Part shown: positions 10,507 through 20,401 of the stretch, piece by piece | Layout of the letters: each line of letters opens with the position of its first letter | Position numbering within the stretch: position 1 is the stretch's first letter | Assembly (NCBI RefSeq): GCF_030253575.1 | Contig: NC_080565.1 | Span: forward strand, 9,086,001-9,150,000 | From: Rhododendron vialii | Lineage: Eukaryota; Streptophyta; Magnoliopsida; Ericales; Ericaceae | Length of the DNA: 64,000 bases | Direction: 5' to 3' | The notes under the pieces: model-generated | Database searches by the model: none | Seen by the model: the letters and a program-made list of their open reading frames with translations, nothing else | What the model was told of the DNA's origin: nothing | Program-made: the position numbers and the translations under genes

Positions 10507-12203
10507 GTAACGACCCGGATTTTCGCCCTATTTTTTTAAAAATACAAATTTAAAATGTTAAATACTAATTCAATAACTAATTAGATTGAATAATTAAAAT
10601 ACATGATTACGTGTATAATTGATATTAGTCATTAAAATGTCTATGATATACATTATAATTAGATATACATACATCCATACTTATTTCTTATCCTTCCTAC
10701 CCAAACCCTTAAAACCCTCACTAAAATCCTATTGAAACTAACTCTCCACTTCCCTCCCACATTCCATCACCTCCACCCTTATCCTCCCACACTCCCATCT
10801 CCCTTCAATTCTCTACGAATAACAAACCCATCTCCCCGTTCTTTTCTTTTTTTGTTGAGAGAAAAAGCACCACGCAGTCAGTAAGGGAAAAAGAAGAATA
10901 AGGTATGTGAGAGGGTGGGAAAATCATCCCATGCATTTATATCATCAAATCTTTAATCCCATAAATTCCATTTTCGTTCATATCACGTACCTCTGTTCAT
11001 GGCCTGTTTCTTCCTTATTGATGTCGTTTTTAGGCCTGAGTTTCTTCACAAATGTTGTAGAGGGCATCGAGAGCTTCGATTTCAACCCAAGAATCACACA
11101 AAATGGTCAAGGATTGATAGAGTTATCACCGTCCAAAGTTCAGTGAAATTTTTGAATTTTTGTTTCTAGACAGCACACAGGACTTATGAAAACCCCACTT
11201 TTCTCCTAGTTTGAATGGTTTTCGGGCTTAGACTTATTCACAAAAGTTGTAGAGCGTTTCAAGATCTTCGCATTAGACACAAAAATCGTCCAAAACGGCA
11301 GAGGTTTGGTCAAGTTATTCCAGTCCAAAGTTGATGCTAGAATATTGATCTTTCGCCGCCAAACGAAAACCCATCAGACTCCACCGAATCGCTTTGTCCG
11401 GATTAAAGGTAGATTAATCGCTCTCCTATTTTCTCCTAAGTATATTTAGTCCCTATATATTGATTTTCACGAGTTATAATAGAGAACAGCGTGTTCATGT
11501 ATTGAAACTAAAAGAAACAAAATATGCTCCGTTTTGGAAAATGAAAAATAGAAACCACTGTTGCACGTTTTGTTTTTAAAAGAAGATGTACTAAAACTAC
11601 AGTTACCCTCCTGTGTTTTCATTAGTTCTAAAGTTGACCCTGAACTATGTGTTAGCTTATTTTATCAATTTAAATGCGTGTTATGACCAACTTGCCTTGG
11701 TTATTAACTGTGATTAATATTCAAATGTATTACTGTACAGTAACTTACCTTATTGTTAGTAAGAAAAGTTGATCAGTTTAGAACCAAATGGTATATTAGT
11801 AAATGAAACAAAGAAACGGTAAATAGATAGATAGATAGAACAAATATAGACTTCAATCCAGTAACACTAGGATTCTTAAATTCACCAGATTATAAATATC
11901 CTACGGGTTATGAGAATACTAATGGAAATCCTCAAAGTTAATAATAATATATACTTGTTCGATAAAACTTAAATATTCAAAAAGGCATTGGCTCAATCCA
12001 AACCTCTTTTGTGTTTAATTATTTGCACTTATCAATTGTTATATTGTTGTCTCATTAAAATGTATCGTATTTGAGTTGTTGTTGATTATATCATGTTGTA
12101 CATGCTAGAATGAACTTAAGTTCACGGGTGGTTTCAAGTAGTGAACACATAGACGTGAATATGTAAAGGATAAAAATGGTAAGGTTGTTTGAGGATGTTG
12201 GGT

Positions 12204-12516
12204 GGCGGTAAAGGACCCTGGTACGGTAAAGTACCTTTAGTTGAGTTGGGGAATGGTAAAGGACCCTGAGTATGGTAAAGTACTCAGAGTGTGTGGAGGA
12301 TGGTGAAGGACTCCGGGTACAGGATTTGGGATACGGTAAAGGATCCTAAATACGATACAGTACCCAGTGTGTGTGTGAAGGACGGTAAAGGACATTGGGT
12401 ACAGTATTTTGGGAAACGGTAAAGGATTCCTAAATACGGTATAGTATCCAGTGTGTAGATTAGGGGTATGGTAAAGTATTCAGTGTGTAGAATTGGGAGA
12501 CGGTAAAGGATCCTGG
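12204..12516. repeat. minisatellite inside the 3' LTR
   Basis: Degenerate tandem array built on ACGGTAAAGGATCC and AAAGTACCCAGTGTGT words with spacing of about 25-55 bases. It is the direct counterpart of the inverted array at 5561-5872. Confidence 0.7.
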
Positions 12517-12531
12517 CAATAAGATACTGCG

Positions 12532-14746
12532 TGTAAAGACCCAATATTTTTTTAATAAATAATAATAATTATCAAAACAAAAATAATTATTTTGCTCGAA
12601 AAAAAAGAAAATTATCTATGCCGTCATATGAAATTTTATTCCGTAATCATTCGTGTGCGCGCGAGTTCAGGCGAGTAATTTTCCTTGTGTGTGTACTTTG
12701 GTTGCACTAGAGTATTTTCCTAATCTAACACTAATCCCTAGCCTCACCTTCTTCTTGTACATGGTCTTTTGTCTACCATTCACCCCATACATTTACTCTA
12801 ACCAAACCATCTTAAACCAACTAAACCAAACATCACCTCCTCTGTTTTCCATCGCCCATCAGATTACTTTTCCATGCTTAGCCATTTTAAGCCGTAGCTT
12901 TTCCCTAGCCACTAAGAATCAACACCACTTCCTAATGCTTTCCTTTAACCTCTAAACAAAACCCATAAACTCACCACCTATTATCCAAGAGATCAACCTA
13001 AGTTAATGACACTTTTAAATCGACTCCCTCCCCCGTTTCATATTTTCGGCAGAGAGAGAGGGGAAGAAAGTCCACTATCTTCTTTTTCTTTTCCTGCAAA
13101 GTGGACCAGCTGATATCCCTACAAAACAACCCAAACGCCACTCCATTTCAGCTCTAAAATCAGCCCCGGTCCAGCTCCAAAGCTGCCGTGCTCACCATCA
13201 CCCACCGCCGAGCTCCACCATTTCACTCCGTTTCTTTTCTTCAAACCACCGCTTATTCTTCGGGAAGAGAGGTAGTTAAATCTTATCTCCCTAAGTATAT
13301 TTGCCTATAGTGGGATAATGTAGAAATTTGAATGTTGTGTGTACATACGTACTATATTTTTCCTACGGAACAAATGGTGTAGAATTGGCATGGTAGGCTC
13401 CTGGAATATAACTTTGGGTGAACTTTTAGATCAATGAAATTAGTGCCTTGTTGAAAAGTTTTCTGTTAACTGCCTTATCAAGTTAAATGGTATTGAGTTA
13501 GAGTAATGATGTGATAAATAATTAAGTTTATGTGCTAGAAATGCTGGTTAAGAGAACCATGTATGATAAATAAAAGAATGGTCAGATTATTCGAGTTTCG
13601 AAATTTTTTGTCTCGTAATGCTAGCTAATTCCATGTTTAAGGACCTTCTAAAATTATGCTCACTTAGAAATTTTGAACTTAGACAGGATTGATGAAATGG
13701 AAATATGTCCTATGTTCCTTCTAGTATGGCCATTACTAGCCTTGATATCCTCCCTTTTTATGCTTAATGTTCTACTAGTATATTAGTTAACAAATTTCCA
13801 TTAAAGGATAAGCTACTGGACGGAATAAAAAGAAATGCTTAAAGTTATATTTTTATATGTTTGCTACTTATTGTTGTCATGATATATGTTGTTGTCGTGC
13901 GTGAGAACTTAGAACGGACTTAGAATCACAGGGCGGTATACGATTAGAGAATCAAGTAGACGCTGATAAGTAAAGGATGAATCGGAAAGTGATTGAGTTA
14001 TGATTTTAAGATGGGTGCTAACAGAGGCCCAGTCTTGTGTTAATGGGTGCTAATAGAGGCCCAGGCTGTTTGAGAAACGTAACCCTAGGTAGGGCACATG
14101 GTGATTGGCTGTGAGAACAGATTTAGTTCCTTCCTTGTGTGGTTGCGTCAACTGTAGATCCGAGTAAATAATTTGGTAGCTATCAGCGGGACACAACAAG
14201 GAGCTGTCTGAATCACACTGGGTTGCCTTACGCTGGAGGTTAAGGGTAGGATGGATCTCAAGATGAGATCCTAGATTTCACATAAGTTAAGGAGTAGTAA
14301 TTGAAATCAAGCGCCATTTATTATTTGCATTGCTATCCTTATCTTGTTATGTGTATGTTATGGGTTTCGGGTAGGTTTTGGCTACTGAGTGTCATCGCTC
14401 ACGGTACTATGTTGCCCTGGTAACTCGAATGCCAGGTACTGAAGACAGAACAGAAGAGTCGTACAATCCGACTGGAGTCAACGCTGCTGAGGAGGGAGCC
14501 GAAGAACCTTGGTTTCCGTATGCGTAGTAGCTCTGATTTAGTTTAAATCAACCTTATTTTGAAGCTTCAAAGTTTATTTGGGGAAATGTAATATTTGATC
14601 AAATTTGGCTACTTAAACTTAATTCGATATGGTTGTAATATGATGACATCTGCTTTGAAACAGTGATGTATTAAATCTATAAATTTTAAATTGGAAAAAT
14701 TATCTTTTAAATGTTTCATTAATGTTCCAAAATTCGGGGCGTTACA
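12532..14746 (+). mobile_element. nested solo LTR (2.2 kb), Tekay-like
   Basis: Starts TGTAAAGACCC and ends GGGGCGTTACA. It splits the host LTR so that GATACTGCG on the left continues as ACCCCTAATGCTG on the right, matching the uninterrupted inverted copy. The 5-bp duplication is CTGCG (12527-12531) and TTGCG (14747-14751), one mismatch. No primer site, polypurine tract or coding frame, so it is a solo LTR left by LTR-LTR recombination. Contains a CT-rich leader and GGTAGTTAAATC-like splice-donor region as in other large chromovirus LTRs. Confidence 0.8.
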
Positions 14747-15467
14747 TTGCGACCCCTAATGCTGAGTTGTCATGATGAGCTGTTCCTTTATTATGGTTAT
14801 AGGCGAATCCAGACTGAATACACAATTTAGTAGTATTCGCTTAGAACCCTAGTGCAGGACAAATAATGGGAGAGTTATTCCATGGGACGGTCAAAGTTGG
14901 TGGATGTGGGAGGAAAGGATTTCGTGGAGAGAATCTTTAGATTTCATGTAAGCTGATGGATAGTAAAGAAAATGACAATGTGCTGTTATCCTGTACCTCA
15001 TGTGGATTGTTATATTGTTGATCTGCTAATTGTAAGGTAATGGGTTAGTAGGGTTGAGATTATCTACTAAGTTTCAAAACTCATAATAGTGTCGTTGGGC
15101 TGGCGTTTCATGCCAGGTAATCAATAGATCGAAGGACATAATCTGTTGCAAAATGGTCAGTACCAGGGTGAAGACCTTCCGGCTGAGGAAGGGGAGTTTG
15201 TTGAGCCTTGGATGCCCTACCCTTGGAAGCTCTATTAATTTGACGTACTTTTAATTATATTTCCATAAGTGTTATCACAATTGTCAAACTCTATTTCATT
15301 TTGTTGGTTTGTACGACAATTAAGTATGTTTGGATTTGGTATTTGAGATTTTCGCTGCCAAACTCTATTTAATAAAATTTCATTTCTTATATATCAGTTT
15401 TACGAATTATTAAATCAATTAAAAAGAATTTAATTAACATGTTCGAAAATCGGGGCATTACAAATAC

Positions 15468-16640
15468 CCTCACTTAAATTGAGTAATTAATGATGGTTAT
15501 TTAAATATATAATTAATTTGTGTAATTATTGAATTCACCAGTGTTGGAATATGTTTTTCTTGTTATTTTAATTTCTAGACTTAATTTGTGTAATGTTTAA
15601 GTTGTCTGTTTTATTTTTCTTTTAGTTCGTATGTATGTATGTATGTTTTTTTTTTTTTTTGGATTAATGATGGTTGGAAGTGTTCTTGCTTTTTTGCAAT
15701 TTAACTTAATTTTCATTTTAATAAAAAAAAATACTCCAGTAAGATTGTTGGAGGCTTTCAATTACAAAAAATAAATGAACAACAAAAAAGACTTCGAACA
15801 AAAAAAAATACCGTTAATTAATTATCGCCATTTTTCTGAGTTACAAAAAAAAGAAGAAAATAGTCGGAGACTTTCAAATAACGAAGAAGAAAACAATTTC
15901 ACAATATAACTTTACAAAAATTGCTTAAAACATTATTCATACACATTGCATATCATAATAAATAACCAAGGGCAATATAGTAAAAAACTAACTCATAATT
16001 CATTTTCATCACATATCTCCCAAACACTATTCCTGTTGCAAAATACATTCTACACATATCATCCAAACACTCTACCAGATTCAAAATACATTTTGACAAT
16101 AATCCAAAAAGCCAAAAATTTAAAAATGAAAAGCCAAAAAGTAGACTCCCAAAGACCCCCTACATCATAGTAATATTAGAGGGGTGTAAATTTGGCTTGG
16201 CCCAGCCCACAAATCATTAGGCCCGAGCTAGCCCGCTCCAAGTCCATCACGTTCCTCACCTAAATTTGGGCTCAGGCCGAGGTTGCCCATGTCAAAATAT
16301 CTAGGGCCGGTCTCGGGCTAAAACTCATGAAACCATGATTTTAGGTTCCAAAAAATGACAAATTGTTATTAATTACTAAAAAATAAAGAGATTCTACATT
16401 ATTTGCTTGAATTGTTTTTGTTGCACGATTTCAACTAAAATGCGCATGACTTCAAAACAAAAATGCATGAAATATAATTGAATATGTATGGTGGACTAAA
16501 GATATTGAATGAACTTCTTTTTATTAATCAAACAATGAATGGTACATTTACAAAATTTTCATAAATAAAAACAGAGTGGATAAATATTTTTTGCATATGA
16601 ATCACCACGAAGCACCAGTGTAGGACACTAGTTATTTTGG
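15468..16640. other. non-coding stretch
   Basis: No supported gene. Contains a GTAT microsatellite and a T run (about 15628-15660), A-rich DNA, and at 16175-16330 a GC-richer segment (GGCTTGGCCCAGCCCAC) like the end of a decayed DNA transposon, with no partner end found. Confidence 0.4.
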
Positions 16641-16794
16641 GTTGTTAACTTCCAAACTTAAAGTTGGAAATTTGAGCACTAGAGTGTGGGTTTTGGATTG
16701 AAAATATCAACATGAGTTGTTAACTTCCAAACTTAAAGTTAGAAATTTGAGCACTAGAGTGTGGGTTTTGGATTGAAAATATATATCAACATAA
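16641..16794. repeat. 75-bp tandem duplication
   Basis: Two adjacent copies of a unit starting GTTGTTAACTTCCAAACTT (16641 and 16716) differ by one substitution and by four extra bases (ATAT) near the end of the second copy. Confidence 0.85.
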
Positions 16795-16835
16795 TTTACT
16801 TCCGACTTTGTGTGTAGCTCAATTGATCGGTTAAT

Positions 16836-16895
16836 CAGGTAGCTCAATTGATTAGACTTTGGGTAGGGCCGGGTTTTGAAACCTCTATCCCAAAG
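16836..16895 (+). repeat. tRNA-like (possible SINE) fragment
   Basis: TAGCTCAATTGATTAGAC (about 16840) resembles a pol III A box. GGGTTTTGAAACC (about 16871), 31 bases later, resembles a B box with one extra T. This is the arrangement of tRNA-derived SINEs. The fragment is cut after the B box by the MULE foldback; no full SINE or poly-T tail was identified. Confidence 0.3.
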
Positions 16896-17282
16896 GGGAA
16901 ATGATACACCCACCGAGGGTGTTTCCACCGCACCACCCACCGCACGTCGCCGGGCCCACTACGGCCACCGGATGGCCAATCCGAACCGTCCAAAAATTCT
17001 AAAAAAAAAACCGAGTGGGCCAACATAAGAATCAATGGCATCCGACGTGTGTAGGTGCTCGATCCGAACTTTCAAAAATCAGATAATCTGATCCGTTAAA
17101 AATGAAAGTTTGGATCGAGCACTTACACATGTCAGATGCCGTTGATTCTCGCGTAAGCCCACTCGGTTTTTTTTTTTAGAATTTTTTGACGGTTTGGATT
17201 GGCCGTCCGGTGGCCGGAGTGGGTCCGGCGACGTGCGGTGGGTGGTGCGGTGGAAACACCCTCGGTGGGTGTATCATTTCCC
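16896..17282. mobile_element. foldback MULE-type MITE with 9-bp target duplication
   Basis: A 387-bp near-palindrome: the left arm beginning GGGAAATGATACACCCACC is mirrored by the right arm ending GGTGGGTGTATCATTTCCC, and the complementarity continues to the centre near 17089. Exact 9-bp duplication ATCCCAAAG at 16887-16895 and 17283-17291. Long inverted arms with a 9-bp duplication are typical of Mutator-like elements. No coding capacity. Confidence 0.85.
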
Positions 17283-17508
17283 ATCCCAAAGACCTACCCA
17301 TAGGGTCGGGTGGGGCCAAGGGCTGGCTAAAGCCATGCCATAAGAAGAGTTATGCTATATTTACCGACCGGGGGAGGGAAATCGTACTAACGGCCATCAG
17401 CGGGCCGTCTCCGGCCATCAGACGGTCGATCCGAGTCGTCCAAAAATTTTAAAAAAAAAGATCGATAGGGTCCACTGCAGTTTATAACCAATCTTCCACC
17501 CAAAAGTA

Positions 17509-17820
17509 GTGCTACTGGTATAGATTTAATATCTGTACCAGCAAGTACAAATGGCTTTTTGGGCCTCTTTTGGGTCTTAAAAAAAATGATCGGAGCCACT
17601 CATTTTGTTTAAAATACTTTGTTTATGGTTCTTGCAAAAATTAAGCTCAATCCGGTACCGGTAAGAACGTTTATAAAACATCCAATTTTGCTTTAGAATT
17701 CAGGCCAGTATTTTAAACAAAATGAGTGACTCCGATCATTTTTTTAAACCCAAAACATGCTAAAAAAGCGTTTGTACTCACTGGTACAGATTTATATCCG
17801 TACAAGTATCATTTCTGCAC
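17509..17820. mobile_element. foldback MITE, family uncertain
   Basis: Inverted arms of about 100 bases, best seen as AATGATCGGAGCCACTCATT (about 17587) against its complement near 17715-17745, extended by GGTATAGAT / GTACAGAT outer parts. Target duplication not resolved. Neighbouring 17340-17500 holds a partial segment resembling the MULE arms. Confidence 0.55.
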
Positions 17821-17912
17821 CTAAAATCCCCATAAACAAAGAAGCTCTTGGTTCTTTCTCCTGTGCTGTCACGACTCACGAGAAGAATGACACAGAATGC
17901 TAGTGGGATTAA

Positions 17913-18282
17913 AGGGGTGTTCGGACAAATAAGCCAAAATGGCTTATTTTTTGTCCTTATTCAAATTTTTTTCGTATCACTTGGCTTATTGTTATTTTTT
18001 GGGAGATTATTGCATCCCCACGACAAGAGGAATCTAAAAAGTAAAAAATTTTGACCGAAATCCAATTTTTTTTTAATAAAGACGAAAGTAAATCAATAAG
18101 CCAATTTTTTCGTCTTTATTCAAAAAAAATTGGATTTCGGTCAAAATTTTTTACTTTTTAGATTCCTCTTGTCGTGAAAATGCAATAATCCTCAAAAAAA
18201 TGATAATAAGCCAAGTGATACGAAAAAAATTTGAATAGGGATAAAAAATAAGCCACTGTAGCTTATTTGTCCGAACGGGCCC
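17913..18282. mobile_element. PIF/Harbinger (Tourist-like) foldback MITE
   Basis: 370 bp. Ends AGGGGTGTTCGGACAAATAAG and CTTATTTGTCCGAACGGGCCC are inverted repeats, and the arms run on to form an almost complete hairpin (for instance AGGAATCTAAAAAGTAAAAA near 18030 and its complement near 18150). Flanked by TAA on both sides (17910-17912, 18283-18285), the three-base duplication of PIF/Harbinger elements. Confidence 0.75.
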
Positions 18283-18689
18283 TAATACAATGAATAGTTG
18301 TTTACGGAGCTAATTGTGACCATCCAAAAATATTTTGAACGGTTTGTATGCTAATAAAACTTTTCCGTAGAAGAATTAAATTTTTCTCTGAAAAAATTTA
18401 ATTGTTGCCGTAAAAAACTTGTTCAATAAATTTCTCTCAATATAGAATGCTAGTAAGAGTACTATACAAGCCTTGCACTTTATTTTCCTCACTTTTTTGA
18501 CCAAATCAACGACGCCAAGAAAAAGAGAGAATTTTTAGTTCTGATATGCTACGAAGAAATATAGAGATGTCCCACACAGAACCCGGCTCTGAGTTAAAAC
18601 CCAAAGTGCCACCACTTTAGGCCCAAAACACTTATGAATTTAAGAGAGACCTATTAATAGTTTAGCATGAAGTCTCCATCTTTAATTTT

Positions 18690-18831
18690 TGAAAAAATGA
18701 CGGCCAAGGACGTGTTTAATAATTAATACCCGCTAAGGACATTTTTAGTATTAACAAATGTTCTCAGATGTTTTCAGCATATCCTTGGTGGGTATTAATT
18801 ATCAAAATACGTCATAGGCCGTCATTTTCCC
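18690..18831. mobile_element. short MITE (142 bp) with 8-bp target duplication
   Basis: Inverted ends around AAAATGACGGCC / GGCCGTCATTTT, with inner pairing of ATTAATACCC and GGGTATTAAT. Flanked by TTAATTTT at 18682-18689 and 18832-18839, exact. The 8-bp duplication suggests a hAT relation, but the AT-rich site lowers certainty. Confidence 0.55.
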
Positions 18832-19206
18832 TTAATTTTCGTTTTAAATTCGGAAAAGTCAGGACTCGTCCTGCCCACACACCCAACCCCACACTTTCCC
18901 TATACCCCCAAACTCAAACTCTACCATCAATATTCAATACTTGGTTCCAATCCTTCCCCAATTCCCCTTAGAAACAAAGTTTGTGGTTGAAGGTAGGCGT
19001 GCACTCCTTCCCCCAAGAAAATGCAACTTCAAAATATAGCATTCAAATCTGCCAGCATTAAAATATTATAGAAAGCAAAACTCAACATATATGCTCTACA
19101 AGATGCATACAATAAATGGGCATCAGCTACTCGACGATGACATTCGTTCTCAAGAATAAAATTGAGGTGCACGTAGATTAATCCGGAGACCCTGAATAAA
19201 TAATGA

Positions 19207-20340
19207 TCAACCTGAACTTATCCTATAGTGACTACCGGGTGAGATCAGACTCTCAACATACAACACCCAATCAATAAAATGTACACTGCGAGTTTTAAGC
19301 TTCTTCATTGTTTTCTGCTCGAGATTGTATCTCACCACCCTCCTCCCATCGACATCGATGAGAATATCACCTGCCTTCGTAAAGCATACCGGAACCAAGT
19401 AATCGCAGAACAACAAATTTTCAGTCGGCAAAATCACCAACTTTGTCCACGACCCCCTCACACCATATTCCTTCATCACCCATAACCCAACTTCTCTCCA
19501 GTTGCGTTCATCCGTTAATAAGCTAAGGCATCCGTTAATCATCCCCAAGGCATGGAAGAAAAAACTCCGATCGTAACAATCCGGTATTGAGATCTCACTG
19601 AATTCCTCTGTTCCCAAATCTAGAGAAACAATCAAATGTTTTTCGATAGGATTTGTTGTATCACAACTTGCTAGCCAATGAAGATTCCCATTCAAACAAG
19701 TACTCAATTGTTCTGCTTCAATAACAAGGCCATTTTGGAGGCCTCCAATTTCTTTCCACGAACTTTGCTTAAGACTAAATACTTCAACTGTGGATTGAAC
19801 ATTTGGATTACCTTCTTCGCGGGAGGCTATTACGACCTTGTAGTCGTCCATGGAGGGATTGTAGCCGAATCCTTTGAAGTAGAAATCGAAGTAGGAGATA
19901 GAGAAAGGTGGCTTTGGTAACTCTATGGAGTCTTTGATCGTTGGGTTCCACAAGACGAAGCAATCCAAGAGGTAGAGTAAACAGATCATCCCGTTGTAAG
20001 ATCCGACAATTTCGATGCCCTCCTCCGTTTGTCTTGACGGAAAACCAAGATCTACTATAGCACCGTTATCATCATCGTTGTCGTTGTTGTCATCATCGTT
20101 AACGTCTTTGTTGGTTGACGGGGATTCGTAATCTAGGGAATGAAAAGGGTACATGACGAAGAGCCTTGAATGGTTGGTGTTGGGGTCTGAAATTGCCCGG
20201 TCCAAATGCGATTTTGTGAAGTGGGGTTCGGAAATCAAAGAACGCCATAATTTGGATACGCACTTCAATTGCCCGACAGACTTGACGGGCAGTCGTGCGA
20301 GGATCATCGTGAGGACTTCTTCCGGGAGTAGTCTCCACAT
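19207..20340 (-). CDS. F-box protein with FBA-type associated domain
   Basis: 377 residues, intronless and intact. Residues about 3-45 are an F-box (LLPEEVLTMILARLPVKS, then CVSKLWRSLISEPHF), which binds SKP1 in SCF ubiquitin ligases. Residues about 108-330 match the plant F-box-associated interaction domain, with GSYNGMICLLYLLDCFVLWN and FGYNPSMDDYKVV as key motifs; this part recruits an unknown target. An acidic, Asp/Asn-rich insertion (VNDDDNNDNDDDNG, about 80-93) is longer than in the paralogue at 27356-28441, to which it is alike throughout. A TATA box lies about 50 bases upstream of the ATG. Substrate and process cannot be told from sequence. Nearby transcription is isolated, with foldback elements about 0.4 kb past the stop. 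Confidence 0.9.
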   Translation of the reverse strand: MWRLLPEEVLTMILARLPVKSVGQLKCVSKLWRSLISEPHFTKSHLDRAISDPNTNHSRLFVMYPFHSLDYESPSTNKDVNDDDNNDNDDDNGAIVDLGFPSRQTEEGIEIVGSYNGMICLLYLLDCFVLWNPTIKDSIELPKPPFSISYFDFYFKGFGYNPSMDDYKVVIASREEGNPNVQSTVEVFSLKQSSWKEIGGLQNGLVIEAEQLSTCLNGNLHWLASCDTTNPIEKHLIVSLDLGTEEFSEISIPDCYDRSFFFHALGMINGCLSLLTDERNWREVGLWVMKEYGVRGSWTKLVILPTENLLFCDYLVPVCFTKAGDILIDVDGRRVVRYNLEQKTMKKLKTRSVHFIDWVLYVESLISPGSHYRISSG

Positions 20341-20390
20341 TGCTCGCTCCTCTCCTTGTTTTAATCCTCCTTTATGTGTTCACTGATTTA

Positions 20391-20401
20391 CATTTATATA
20401 G
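20391..20401 (-). promoter_or_regulatory. TATA box of the F-box gene
   Basis: CTATATAAATG on the minus strand, 51-61 bases before the ATG at 20340, a fitting position for a core promoter with a short leader. Confidence 0.55.

Larger units (their letters stand above)
4836..15462 (+). mobile_element. large rearranged Ty3/gypsy-type LTR element
   Basis: The block starts TGTAACG at 4836 and ends TTACA at 15462, flanked by the 5-bp duplication AATAC (4831-4835 and 15463-15467). Inside are an LTR end at 7717, a tRNA-Met primer site at 7721-7732, about 2.8 kb of internal DNA, a polypurine-like tract before 10507 and a 3' LTR. TGTAACGMCCCG and CGGGGCGTTACA termini are typical of Tekay/Del-like chromovirus LTRs. 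No gag or pol domain is recognisable, so it is non-autonomous or fully decayed. The left end is abnormal: its first 1.2 kb is the reverse complement of the 3' LTR tail. It may therefore be a rearranged element or two elements. Confidence 0.65.
10507..15462 (+). repeat. 3' LTR, interrupted by a nested solo LTR
   Basis: Starts TGTAACGACCCGGATTTTCG just after the polypurine tract and ends CGGGGCATTACA. Without the nested insertion it is about 2.74 kb. It holds the GGTAAAGGATCC minisatellite (12204-12516). The 1.23-kb tail is repeated inverted at 4836-6062 and its last 0.4 kb directly at 7310-7717. The rest of this LTR was not seen in the left LTR. Confidence 0.7.

Noticed and set aside
12284-12544. 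86-codon minus frame and its partner at 5485-5730
   Set aside because: These frames translate the GGTAAAGG minisatellite of an LTR and its inverted copy; the repeat itself explains the open reading.
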